Assembly: GCA_036788215.1 (NCBI GenBank)
Contig: DAIQNV010000004.1
Coordinates: 1 to 64,000 of the forward strand
Direction: 5' to 3'
Length of the DNA: 64,000 nt
Origin: DAIQNV01 sp036788215
GTDB taxonomy: Bacteria; Planctomycetota; Phycisphaerae; Phycisphaerales; UBA1924
Shown here: positions 1 to 8,706 of the stretch, piece after piece
Position numbering within the stretch: the stretch's first letter is position 1
Layout: each line of letters opens with the position of its first letter
Program-made: the position numbers and the translations under genes
Notes under the pieces: generated by a model
What the model was told of the DNA's origin: nothing
The model's input: the letters and a program-made list of their open reading frames with translations, nothing else
Database searches by the model: none

Positions 1-59
1 AGGTCGGGCAGTTCGTCAGCTTCGACGTGATGCGCGGCGCGACCTTCGAGCGGGCCTGA
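1..59 (+). CDS. 3' end of an unidentified gene (partial)
   Basis: An open frame enters from the left edge and ends at a TGA at 57-59, giving 18 residues that finish FDVMRGATFERA. It runs convergently with the ABC permease gene whose stop lies at 109-111. Too little is visible to assign a family, and it could be a chance frame. It is listed because codon use matches the neighbours and it fills the only space left of the permease. Confidence 0.4.
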   Translation, partial: VGQFVSFDVMRGATFERA

Positions 60-108
60 GCCACGCCCCGCCCGCCCGCCGCGGGCGCCCGCACCGCCAC
101 CTGACGAA

Positions 109-1119
109 TCAGCCCTCGATCCTCGGGTCCACCCAGCGGTACAGCACATCCACGATCAGGTTGAACACGATCAGCATCGTCGCGAAGATCAAGACCACGC
201 CCATGATCAGGAACAGGTCCTTGTTCTGCACCCCGTTGACAAAGTGCTGCCCCAGCCCCGGCACGCTGAACACCCGCTCCACGATGAACGACCCCGTCAT
301 GGCCAGCGCCGCCGCCGGCCCGAGGTAGCTGAGCACCGGCAGGAACGCGTTCTTCAGCGCGTGCCGCAGCAGGACCGACCGCTCCCGCGCCCCCTTCGCG
401 CGCGCGGTGCGGATGTAGTCGCTCGACAGGGCCTCGATCATGCCCATCCGTGTCAGCCTCGCGATGTACGCCGCGAAGGGCAGGCTCAGCGTCACCGCAG
501 GCAACACCAGCGCCCGCAGCGTCCCCCATTCCGCCACCGGGAACGCCGAGATCAGCACGCCGAAGATCAAGAGCAGCACCGTCCCGATCACGAAGCTCGG
601 CAGGCTGATGCCGATCAGCGCCACCAGGAGCGTCGCCAGGTCCGCGAAACTGTTGGGCTTCACCGCACCAATGACGCCCGCCCCCACGCCCACGACGAGC
701 GCGATCAGGATCGCCGCACCCCCGAGCGCCACCGACACCGGCAGCGCCGACCCGATGATCTCGTTCACATCCCAGTCGTCGTACTGCAGCGAAGGCCCGA
801 GGTCGAAGACCGCCCGGTTCGGCGCCGCCACCCCCGCCTCCGCTGCCCGCGCCCGCTCCTCGCGCAGCTCGCCCGAGAGCATGTCCCCGACGTACGCCAC
901 CCCCGTCGCGCTCGCCAGGTAGCTCGCGTAAAACCGCGGGAAGCTGTCCAGGTTGTACTGCCTCTGCATCTGCTCGATCACCTCGCGCGGGGGCTGCCGC
1001 CCCTCGGGGTTCTCGAGGGGGTTCCCCGGGATCGCCCACGCCAAGATGAGCGTGATCGTGTAGATCACGAGAAGGATCAGGGGCAACTGCAGCAGCCGAC
1101 GCGCGATGAGCCCCGTCAT
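109..1119 (-). CDS. Oligopeptide/dipeptide ABC transporter permease (OppB/DppB type)
   Basis: Inner-membrane channel subunit of a peptide-type ABC importer. The 336-aa protein has an N-terminal helix at about residues 8-30 followed by an extended periplasmic loop and five further helices (about 124-150, 160-190, 203-220, 262-282, 303-328), the usual OppB layout. The EAA loop that docks on the ATPase is visible as DYIRTARAKGARERSVLL around 234-251. The start codon overlaps the stop of the upstream substrate-binding protein by 4 nt, so the two are translationally coupled. A second permease and the ATPases would be expected further downstream on this strand, but the window ends first. The substrate is not deducible from sequence. 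Confidence 0.93.
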   Translation of the reverse strand: MTGLIARRLLQLPLILLVIYTITLILAWAIPGNPLENPEGRQPPREVIEQMQRQYNLDSFPRFYASYLASATGVAYVGDMLSGELREERARAAEAGVAAPNRAVFDLGPSLQYDDWDVNEIIGSALPVSVALGGAAILIALVVGVGAGVIGAVKPNSFADLATLLVALIGISLPSFVIGTVLLLIFGVLISAFPVAEWGTLRALVLPAVTLSLPFAAYIARLTRMGMIEALSSDYIRTARAKGARERSVLLRHALKNAFLPVLSYLGPAAALAMTGSFIVERVFSVPGLGQHFVNGVQNKDLFLIMGVVLIFATMLIVFNLIVDVLYRWVDPRIEG

Positions 1120-3071
1120 GGCCTCCCCCCGAGGGGCGACATCAACAGGCTCTGCACCGTCTCCGAGAAGGGCCCCATCCGCATGGGCTTGAACTCGTCG
1201 CGCCCCACCCCGTCCCCGACGAGGTCAAAGAGCGACACATACTGCTTCGTCTGCGGGTGCGTCGTCAGCCCCGTCAGCCGGTGCGGGTCGAACATGTACA
1301 CCGTGTTGTAGTAGAACACCGGGACCATCGGGAGCTCCTCCTCGACGATCATCCGCTCCGCGTCCGCCAGGATCGCCAGCCGCCGCGCCGGGTCCAGCTC
1401 CGCGTCCGCCGCTTCCAGGAGCGCGTCGTACGCGGCGCTCGAGAACTGCCGGTCGTTGTTCCCGTTCCCCGTCCGCGACAGGTCGTGGTAGGTCGTCGGG
1501 TCCGCGTAGTCCCCGTACCACCCCGCCCGCGACACCATGAAGTTCCCGTCCTTCAGGTCGTTGCGATAGATCTTCAGTTCCTTCTGCGCCAGGAGCGTCT
1601 CCACACCCAGGTGCTCCTGCCAGTTCCGCGCGAACACCTGCGCTACCAGGTCGTGCCCCGAGTCCTTGTTGAAGAGCAGCTCCACCGTCACCGGGAAATC
1701 CGCCGGGTCCGCGTACCCCGCCTCCGCCAGGAGCGCCCGCGCCCGGTCCACGATCGCCCGCCGCTCCGCCCCGCTCCCCGCCGACCCGATGTCGGGCAGC
1801 CCCTCCGGGGGCGTGTACCCCGCGATCGACCCCGGAGGGATCAACGAACGCGCCACCGGCTCACCCAGCCGGCGCACCTCCTCAACGACCGCCCGCTTGT
1901 CCACCACCAGGCTGAACGCCCGACGCACCCGGGCATCCGCGAACGGGTTCGCACGCCCGTCCGGGAGCGTCGGCAGGCAGTTAAAGTTCCAGAAGTACGT
2001 CCCGAAGCTCGGCACCGCGTGCGTGTGCGCCCGGGGGTCCGGGGGCAGCATTCGGTCGATCGTGAACTGGTCGTACCCGAGCGCCTTCAGGCGTGCGTAT
2101 TCCTCCGCGTGCTCCGCGTAGTACGCCAGCTTCCCCGCCACCATGTCCCCGCGATACCCCGCCGCGACATCGGCGACAAAGTCCACCGCCCCCGTCTGGT
2201 ACGCCAGGATCTGCGAGTTCGGCTCCTCCACCGACGGGATCAGGATCGTCCCGATGTCCACCTCGTCACGGTTCCAGTAGGTCTCGCTCCGCTCAAACCG
2301 CATGTCCCGCTTGAACCGCCACCGCACGAGATTGAACGGACCGTTCGTCACAAGGTCCGGGGGCTTCGTCCACCCGCCCCGCCGGTCCAGCCGCCCCGTC
2401 GTCCGGTCAGGGCGCTCGTACCGCCCCACCAAGGGCGGGTACACCGGGCTCAAGACCGCGAACGAGCAGATGTCCAGCCAGTAGGGCGTCGGACGCACCA
2501 GCCGCATCCACAGCGTCCGGTCGTCCCGCGCCTCCAGCGACACCATCTCGCCGAACCGCCGCTCCGTCTCCGCCCACAGCTCGTGCCCATCCGCGAACGC
2601 GCTCTCGCCCTTGCTCAGCCTCTCCAGCTCCGCCGTCCGCCAGTCGTAGAACGCCCGCGCCCCCTCGATGAACATGAAGAACTTGAAGTAATCCGCCGCC
2701 AGGTCCGGCAGCATCGCCCGCCGCCAGCTGAAGACGAAGTCGTGCGCCGTCACCGGCTCACCGTTGCTCCACTTCGCCCCCTCGCGGATGCGGAAGGTGT
2801 ACTCCCGCTGGTCCTCCGACACCTCCCAGGACTCCGCGGTCGCCGGGATCGGCTCGAACCCCGGGCTGAACGCGTCGTTCCGCGTCAGCCCCTCGTAGAT
2901 CATCCGCGCGACCAGGAGGTCCTGCATCCAGCTCATCCGCTGCGGATCGAGCGTGTTCACATCACCGCGATTGATGAAGGTGAAGTCCGCGCGGGGGTCC
3001 GGCCGGTCCGCGACGATCGTCGCCCCGACCAGGGCCACCAGCACGACAAAGGTCAGCAGGATCTTCCCCAT
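1116..3071 (-). CDS. Peptide ABC transporter substrate-binding protein (SBP family 5, OppA-like)
   Basis: Extracytoplasmic binding protein of the peptide importer whose permease overlaps it by 4 nt. The 651-aa product begins with a hydrophobic segment (residues 3-20) without a lipobox cysteine, so it is probably secreted by a signal peptide or stays membrane-anchored. The family 5 start NTLDPQ near residue 39 and the stretch TVELLFNKDSGHDLVAQV followed by a Trp-rich region are typical of OppA/DppA proteins. The length is above the usual 500-550 residues. ATG start at 3071. Ligand specificity cannot be read from the sequence. Confidence 0.92.
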   Translation of the reverse strand: MGKILLTFVVLVALVGATIVADRPDPRADFTFINRGDVNTLDPQRMSWMQDLLVARMIYEGLTRNDAFSPGFEPIPATAESWEVSEDQREYTFRIREGAKWSNGEPVTAHDFVFSWRRAMLPDLAADYFKFFMFIEGARAFYDWRTAELERLSKGESAFADGHELWAETERRFGEMVSLEARDDRTLWMRLVRPTPYWLDICSFAVLSPVYPPLVGRYERPDRTTGRLDRRGGWTKPPDLVTNGPFNLVRWRFKRDMRFERSETYWNRDEVDIGTILIPSVEEPNSQILAYQTGAVDFVADVAAGYRGDMVAGKLAYYAEHAEEYARLKALGYDQFTIDRMLPPDPRAHTHAVPSFGTYFWNFNCLPTLPDGRANPFADARVRRAFSLVVDKRAVVEEVRRLGEPVARSLIPPGSIAGYTPPEGLPDIGSAGSGAERRAIVDRARALLAEAGYADPADFPVTVELLFNKDSGHDLVAQVFARNWQEHLGVETLLAQKELKIYRNDLKDGNFMVSRAGWYGDYADPTTYHDLSRTGNGNNDRQFSSAAYDALLEAADAELDPARRLAILADAERMIVEEELPMVPVFYYNTVYMFDPHRLTGLTTHPQTKQYVSLFDLVGDGVGRDEFKPMRMGPFSETVQSLLMSPLGGRP

Positions 3072-3121
3072 GGCCCCAAGGTATCACGCCCGGGCGACCA
3101 ACGGTGCCGTGTCCCGGGTGC

Positions 3122-3144
3122 CACGATCCGCGAAGCGGGTCGTG
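3122..3144. repeat. Intergenic palindrome, GC-GAA-GC triloop
   Basis: A 10-bp stem (one G-T pair) closes on the triloop GAA inside GCGAAGC. It lies between the peptide-binding protein start and the upstream hypothetical gene and is preceded by GGGTGC. It is one of 13 palindromes of the same design in the window. Confidence 0.7.
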
Positions 3145-3183
3145 CCCTCACCCCGGCCCAACCTCCGGCCCAAAGCCCCGGCC

Positions 3184-4362
3184 TCAACCCCGGCTGAACC
3201 GATCCCCCGGCATGTTGTAAGGCGAGCTCCTGAGGTACCCCGCCTCCCCGATCAGCCGAAGCGCCCGCGCCCGGAAGGTCGCCAAGTCCCCGTTCCGCAG
3301 GGGTGCCACCAGGTCGATCACCTCGAGCACCGCGGGCGAACGCGAGGCAGCCGCCCGGCGCTGATCGCCGAAGTACGCCAGGGACGAGCCGATGCCCGCG
3401 AGCTGAATGTTCACCCGGTTCTTGCCCGCCTCCGAGGGGTCGCGCTCCACGCGCTGGAAGACGAACGCGATCAGGTCCCCCCCGAGCCCGACCGCCTCCG
3501 TCGCCGCCGAAGCGGGCACTTCCGAGCCCGCCACCGCGACATAGTCACGCACCGCCAGCCCCGCCCGCACCAGGGGCAGCGCCACGACATCGTCCGCCCC
3601 GATCGCCTCCGTCCGCCGGGCCAGCTCCGCCGCTGAACGGGCCAGCGTCGTCACCGCCCCCGTCCGCACGCCCGCCACCCGGGACTCCGGGATGTTCATC
3701 GCCGACTGCAACGCCCGCACCGCAGCGTCCGCGAGCCGCGCATCGTCCGTCGTCGAGATCGTCTCGCCCAGGCGGCGCACCAGGTCGAGCAGCGCGCGGT
3801 CCGTCACCGCGGGCGCCGAGGTCGCCACCGCGTCGAACACCGTCTCCGTCGCGAACTGGCTGAAGTACCGGATCTCGGGCTCATCAGAGGCCATCGCCGC
3901 CTCGATCACCCGGATCGTCTCCTGCGTCGCGATGTCCGCCGCCAGCCGCAGCCCCACCAGCCGCCGCCAGGTCTCCGCCGACCCCGCCAACTGCCCGATG
4001 TTCTCGCTCAAGAGCGACGAGTACGCCTGCCGGAAAGCCACCGACACCCGCGCATCCGTCAGGGGGTCCGAGAGCGCATCCCGTGCCGCCACCACCCGCG
4101 ACCGATTCTCCGACATCAGACCCTCAGCGTGACGGGCCACATACGCCTCGATCTGGGACCGCTGCGTCGCCCCCATCGACACCGCCCGGACGGTGCTGTC
4201 CTCAAGGGACGACACCTGAGCCTGCGTGGAAAGCGTGCACGCGCACAACGCCAGCGCCGCCATCAGGGCCCGACCAGGACGCCGGGAACGACCGGAACCC
4301 GGGCGCAGCCCGGTGCGCCCGGAGGGAGTATCGACAGCGAGATCGACGGTCAGATCGTGCAC
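3184..4362 (-). CDS. Secreted helical protein of unknown function
   Basis: A 392-aa product that I do not recognise. A basic stretch (RSRRPGRAL) followed by a short hydrophobic segment ending at TQAQ (about residues 25-50) reads as a signal peptide, after which the chain is almost entirely amphipathic helix and Ala/Arg/Leu-rich, compatible with HEAT- or TPR-like solenoids. The start given is a GTG; an internal ATG near residue 34 would shorten the signal sequence. It sits between the ferredoxin-NADP reductase and the peptide transporter on the same strand. The 275-bp gap before it contains no other gene I can support. Confidence 0.8.
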   Translation of the reverse strand: MHDLTVDLAVDTPSGRTGLRPGSGRSRRPGRALMAALALCACTLSTQAQVSSLEDSTVRAVSMGATQRSQIEAYVARHAEGLMSENRSRVVAARDALSDPLTDARVSVAFRQAYSSLLSENIGQLAGSAETWRRLVGLRLAADIATQETIRVIEAAMASDEPEIRYFSQFATETVFDAVATSAPAVTDRALLDLVRRLGETISTTDDARLADAAVRALQSAMNIPESRVAGVRTGAVTTLARSAAELARRTEAIGADDVVALPLVRAGLAVRDYVAVAGSEVPASAATEAVGLGGDLIAFVFQRVERDPSEAGKNRVNIQLAGIGSSLAYFGDQRRAAASRSPAVLEVIDLVAPLRNGDLATFRARALRLIGEAGYLRSSPYNMPGDRFSRG

Positions 4363-4637
4363 CGACCCATCCCCTTACCTCGTCTTCAGAGCGGGTCCAT
4401 CCCGCCGAGAGCCGGCCCGCCCGCCGCTGTCCCCGTCCTCGGGGCGCTTCACTTCGGGGCCCAGGGCACCGCGCCGCTCGGTCCTGGCGAGCCGGGGCCA
4501 TCCCCCGCTCACCGCAGCGCGACAGAAACCTATCAGTGGGCCACTCTACGGTCAAACCCCGAGGAACGCCCCCGGGCACCGGGCCCAAGCGCCGCCGCCC
4601 ACCCGGGCGCCACCGCTTCTCCGTCCTATTTGCGCGG

Positions 4638-5651
4638 TCAGTAGACCTCCAGGAAGACCCTCTTCGTGGGCTGGATCTGCCTGGGGATCATCTTCCGCTC
4701 CCACGCCCCGGGGTCCTCCGGGGCCTCGTCCGTCAGGGTCAGGTACTGCCTGACGACATCATCGCTCAGCCGCCGGCGCATCGCCCGGAAGAGCCCCAGC
4801 TCCATCCCCGCGATCCCGCAGGCGTAGACCAGCGTCCGCTCGCTCGCGAGCTGCGCCAGCACCGCCTCCCCACCCGGGTTCGCGGGATCGAGCCGCCCCT
4901 CCGCGTACATGGGCCCCGCCCCGTCCGCCTGCTCGTGCCGGCTGATCGCGGTCAGGTAGGTGAACCAAGCGTGCTCCCGCGCCAGCGTCAGCAGATCGTC
5001 GTGGTACAGGAGGTCCGACGCGTACGGTGAGCCCATGATCAGCGTCACCTTCGAGGTGCACCCCGACGCCACCAGGTCCCCCAGCATCCCGCGGAACGGC
5101 GCGATCCCAGTCCCCGTCGCGACGAACACGTAGTCGTGCTTCGAAGGCTCCGCTGGCAGCAGGAACCGCTTGCCCGAGGGCCCGGTCACCCGCACCTCGT
5201 CGCCCTCAGCCAGGTCGCACAGGAAGTTGCTCGCGACCCCGGTGTACAGCCGGTGCGTCTCCCAGTGCTCATCGATCAGGCGCTTCACCGTCGTCGCCAG
5301 GACCGCCCCCGACCCGTCCTCGCCCGCTGTCGGGCTCGCGATCGAGTACAGCCTGAGCTTGTGCGGGCGCCCCCGCTCGTCCTCACCCGGGGGCATCACG
5401 CCGAAGCTCTGCCCCGCGCGGAACGAACCCGCCAGCGCCGTCCCGGACACATCGATCGACACGTGCCGCACGAACCCCGCCGCCCGGCGCCCGTGCGTGC
5501 ACGACCGGTTCGACACGACCCTCCCGACCACGGGCCCCGCCGGGGTCGCCGCGTTCTGGGTCACCTCGGGAAGGTCCGGCACGCCGGGGATGTCCGGCGA
5601 CCTGGCCGCCCGCGCCGCCCGGCGCTCAGCAAGGGGGTCCGCAGTGCTCAA
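4638..5651 (-). CDS. Ferredoxin--NADP+ reductase, plant/cyanobacterial type
   Basis: Flavoprotein moving electrons between ferredoxin and NADP(H). The 337-aa protein carries the FAD-binding motif RLYS at 100-103 within PHKLRLYSIAS, a second conserved block SNFLCDL at 141-147, the nucleotide-binding GTGIAPF at 180-186, the late ACGI/M motif, and ends in the C-terminal tyrosine as EVY. These match chloroplast and cyanobacterial PetH more closely than the short bacterial FNR class. The start is a TTG overlapping the stop of the upstream lipoprotein gene (TTGA), and no nearby ATG fits, so the first 35-40 residues are uncertain. A [2Fe-2S] ferredoxin gene lies in the same window at 63.5 kb, but partnership is only a guess. 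Confidence 0.92.
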   Translation of the reverse strand: MSTADPLAERRAARAARSPDIPGVPDLPEVTQNAATPAGPVVGRVVSNRSCTHGRRAAGFVRHVSIDVSGTALAGSFRAGQSFGVMPPGEDERGRPHKLRLYSIASPTAGEDGSGAVLATTVKRLIDEHWETHRLYTGVASNFLCDLAEGDEVRVTGPSGKRFLLPAEPSKHDYVFVATGTGIAPFRGMLGDLVASGCTSKVTLIMGSPYASDLLYHDDLLTLAREHAWFTYLTAISRHEQADGAGPMYAEGRLDPANPGGEAVLAQLASERTLVYACGIAGMELGLFRAMRRRLSDDVVRQYLTLTDEAPEDPGAWERKMIPRQIQPTKRVFLEVY

Positions 5652-7054
5652 GGCTGCTCGTCCCCCTCAACCGAGTCCCCCTCAACCGATTCATCCTCAA
5701 ACGCGTCACCCTCCATCGCGGGCGATGCCCCCTCCGCCGGCTCGGCCTCCGCCACCAGCGACTCCAGCGACTCGGTCATCTGGTTCAGCGCCTCGCGGGC
5801 CTCGCCCGTCACCCGCAGACCACGCAGAACCCCGACCGCAGCACGGAACTTCTCCGAAGCCAGCGCCCGCTGCTCCGCCGCGGCGCTCTCGTATCGCCCC
5901 GCCGCCTCGCCGAACGCCCGCTGATCGGGCAACGCGGGCTGCGCCGAAGCCAGGCCCGCGAACAGGCGGGCCGCGTCGTCGTGCGCCCGGGCCCGCATCA
6001 ACGCCAGCTCGCCCAGCCTCCGTTCCGCCATTCCCTGTGTCAGGCGCGCCGCGGAGCTCTCGTTCGCCGCCCGACGCGCCTCGGACGAGGCCCGCCCCAG
6101 CGTGCCCGCCGCCGCCTCGAACGCCGGCGTGACCTCGTCGTCGAAGTACGCCCGCGCCTCTTCCGCCCGCGCCCGGATCGTCATCGCGATCTCAGCAGCC
6201 GACTCCCGGTACTCGTTCGCACGCGACCGCTCCGTCGCCGCCCGCGCCGTCAGCGCGTCGATCGCTTCCGCGATCACCGCGTTCTGCTGCTCACGCTGAT
6301 CGATCAGCGCCGCGAGCTCGTCCAGGCGAGGCTGCAGCATCTCCGCCTGCCCCTGCAGGCCCAAAGCCTCCCGCTCCAGCCCGTCCGCCTCGCGCGTCAA
6401 TTCGCGGATCGCGACCGCCATCTCCGCCGCACGCTGCGCGCTCACCTGAGCCGACCGGAGCCGCATCTCGCCGGCCTCCGCCCGCGTCTGCTGCGCCCGC
6501 CCGAGCAGCGTCTCGACCCGCCCCTCGAGCGACGCCATGCGCTCCGCCAGCTCCCCGCGCTGCGACTGCAGGTCCCGGATCTCCCCATCCCGCGTCCGCG
6601 CCTGCTCCCGCAGTTCCGCGATCTGAGGGCTCGGGTCAAAGGAGTCCGCCGCCTCCGCCCGGGCGCTCTGGTCGCTCCACGCCGAGATCGCGGCTCGCAA
6701 TTCCGTCGAGAACGAGGTGAACCCACGCGCCAGCCGCGATGCCTCGCCGATCTGACCCGTCCCGGTGCCCAGCTGCGCGATCGCCTTCCGCACCGCCGCC
6801 GCCATCTCGGCGCTCTCGCTGCCCCCCCCGGCGCCCTGGAGCTGAGCCAGTACGCTCAAATAGGTGGACTGAGCCCCCCGATCCCCGAAAGTGCGCAGGT
6901 CCACATCGCTCTGTGCGACCGCCCGTTCCAGGGGGGTCTCCTCAGAACAGCCAGAACCCGCTGCACACACCGCCAGCCCGCAAAGACCAGCAAGCGCCCA
7001 GCGGCGGCGCGACAGGGACGACCGGTTTCGGCACAATTCGCGGGGAGTCGGCAT
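5648..7054 (-). CDS. Coiled-coil lipoprotein of unknown function
   Basis: The chosen ATG gives 468 aa; the open frame extends 61 codons further upstream, but the residues from this ATG form a clean lipoprotein signal: RRRWALAGLCGLAVCAAGSGC, lipobox AGSGC with Cys about 36. The mature part is Ala/Glu/Arg-rich and long stretches (roughly residues 110-330) read as heptad coiled coil, e.g. REQARTRDGEIRDLQSQ. The C terminus is acidic with a repeated (D/E)SVEGD motif. The stop overlaps the TTG of the ferredoxin reductase. A structural or tethering role at an outer layer is plausible, but nothing identifies it. Confidence 0.85.
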   Translation of the reverse strand: MPTPRELCRNRSSLSRRRWALAGLCGLAVCAAGSGCSEETPLERAVAQSDVDLRTFGDRGAQSTYLSVLAQLQGAGGGSESAEMAAAVRKAIAQLGTGTGQIGEASRLARGFTSFSTELRAAISAWSDQSARAEAADSFDPSPQIAELREQARTRDGEIRDLQSQRGELAERMASLEGRVETLLGRAQQTRAEAGEMRLRSAQVSAQRAAEMAVAIRELTREADGLEREALGLQGQAEMLQPRLDELAALIDQREQQNAVIAEAIDALTARAATERSRANEYRESAAEIAMTIRARAEEARAYFDDEVTPAFEAAAGTLGRASSEARRAANESSAARLTQGMAERRLGELALMRARAHDDAARLFAGLASAQPALPDQRAFGEAAGRYESAAAEQRALASEKFRAAVGVLRGLRVTGEAREALNQMTESLESLVAEAEPAEGASPAMEGDAFEDESVEGDSVEGDEQP

Positions 7055-7233
7055 GGGGTGTCGTTCCGGCCCCGCCCGCGCGGGGCGGCGGGGGGTCGTG
7101 GCGGGTCCCGCGTCGCCGCGGGGTGCGTCACTGTAGCGATTCGGCGCGCCGCGGGGTCGGGGTCCCGGATCGGGCGCGAGTTCCTCGGGCGGGCCCGGGA
7201 TCGGGCCGGGTTCTCGAAAATGTTTCCAGGAAA

Positions 7234-8637
7234 TCAACGCTCGACACGCTCGTCATCACCCTGTTTGGGGTCCGGCGCTGGCGGCTCAAACTTGATCGGG
7301 TACTCCGGTCGCGGCGTGTACAGCGAATTGATCCAGGCGACCGCTTCCTCGAATCGGTCGTCGTTCATCGAGCGGAAGATCGGTCGCCAACCTCGCCGGC
7401 CCCGTGTCTCGGGGACCTCGGGGTGCTTCCAGAGAGCGACGCCCTCCGGGAGGCCGGCCTGGAGCAGGGGCGACCTTTCCGGTTGCTCGTAGTTGATCAG
7501 GGGTTGGCCATCCGCGAGGCGGTACCGGTCGAGGATGAAGAAGTTGGTGTAGACGGTCGAGGCGTGGTTCTTTCGGTCGGAGGCGAGCATGAGCCGGCCG
7601 GCCTCCTGCCCTCCGTGGCAGCCCGAGGAGGCGCAGGCGTTGACGAGCCAGCGTCCGTGGATGCGTTCGCGGAAGGTGCGGAAGACCTCGGGGTCCTCAA
7701 GGACGCGGATCTCTCCGTACAGGTCGCGGGCCTGCACGCGGAACATGATGTCGAGGATGCGGGCGGGGCGGGCGGCGTAGAGGGCCCGCTTGCCCTGCTC
7801 GTCCTTCGGGATCAGGGGGTGCTCGCGGTACCCATCGATCAGGCGGTCGACGGTGTCGCGCGAGACAAGCATTTTCGGCGGGTTGGTGAGATCCACCTCG
7901 TAGACGCGGATCAGGTTGATCTGCGCGTCGGTGAGGCGGGGAAAGGACTCACTTTGCTCCCGTTCCGGCTCGGGCCGGCCGGTCTCGGGCGAGCCTCGGT
8001 CGGTGGTGCCCCGCAGTCTTGTGCGGTTCTCAAGGACCAGTTGGGCCCTGAGCCAGCGGACGAGGTCGCGGGCGCCCGCGCTGCCGGGGTCGACCCCCAG
8101 GACGCCCTCCGCCTCGACCAGGGCCAGGGCGTAGCGCTCGCGATCGCGCAGCCAGCGGGCGAGCAGCAGCCTGGTCTCGGTGTCCTCGTCGCGGATCGTG
8201 GCGCGGCGCTCCGCGTAGCGCACCTCGACCGGGGGCAACTGCTCGAAGACCGCGATGTCGCTCGCGGGGATGAAGAGTTCGCGTCCGTCGACCCGCAGGC
8301 GGACGCCCGAGGGCTTCTGCTCAACGAGCAGGCCCACGACGGAGCCTCCGCCCCGGACGACGACCCGGGCCTCCTCGGGGGGCGGGGGGAGCGTTGGGAG
8401 CGCCTCGTCGGGCTGGGGGTCGTCGGGCTGGGTCTCGACGGACGGCACTTCGCCCGCCGGATCGGGATCGGGCTGCCGGGTCGCGGTCCCGGCCCAGCCC
8501 GCCAGGCTGAGGGCGAGCGCAGCGGTCCCGGTCGCGCAGAGCAGCCTGGTCACGCGTCGGCGTGGATCGGTCGGGGTTCGGCGGGGGCGGGGGGGTTCCA
8601 CGCTCGGATTGTCAGGCGGCCGGGGGGTCGGGTCCAC
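7234..8637 (-). CDS. Planctomycete-type exported protein with CX4CH haem-like motif
   Basis: A 467-aa protein with an N-terminal hydrophobic segment (about 30-50), a Pro/Asp-rich linker and a small beta-rich domain (about 88-140). Around residue 335 it has CASSGCHGG, a CX4CH spacing in place of the usual CX2CH of c-type cytochromes, followed by GRLML, as in planctomycete cytochrome-like proteins. The C-terminal FEEAVAWINSLY is a typical end of such domains. It may bind one covalent haem in the periplasm; an axial Met or His cannot be assigned by eye. GTG start; the true start may lie further in. It is on the same strand as, and downstream of, the chemotaxis genes and upstream of the lipoprotein. 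Confidence 0.82.
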   Translation of the reverse strand: MDPTPRPPDNPSVEPPRPRRTPTDPRRRVTRLLCATGTAALALSLAGWAGTATRQPDPDPAGEVPSVETQPDDPQPDEALPTLPPPPEEARVVVRGGGSVVGLLVEQKPSGVRLRVDGRELFIPASDIAVFEQLPPVEVRYAERRATIRDEDTETRLLLARWLRDRERYALALVEAEGVLGVDPGSAGARDLVRWLRAQLVLENRTRLRGTTDRGSPETGRPEPEREQSESFPRLTDAQINLIRVYEVDLTNPPKMLVSRDTVDRLIDGYREHPLIPKDEQGKRALYAARPARILDIMFRVQARDLYGEIRVLEDPEVFRTFRERIHGRWLVNACASSGCHGGQEAGRLMLASDRKNHASTVYTNFFILDRYRLADGQPLINYEQPERSPLLQAGLPEGVALWKHPEVPETRGRRGWRPIFRSMNDDRFEEAVAWINSLYTPRPEYPIKFEPPAPDPKQGDDERVER

Positions 8638-8706
8638 CCAGGGGTGTACGGGCGGCCTGCGGCCCCGGTTGAGCCCTGAGGCGGGTTTGCTGCCGGCGCC
8701 GGGTCA

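Noticed and set aside
4202..4588. Minus-strand open frame overlapping the 5' end of the helical protein gene
   Set aside because: Overlaps a better candidate, has no ribosome site and gives an Arg/Gly-rich product.
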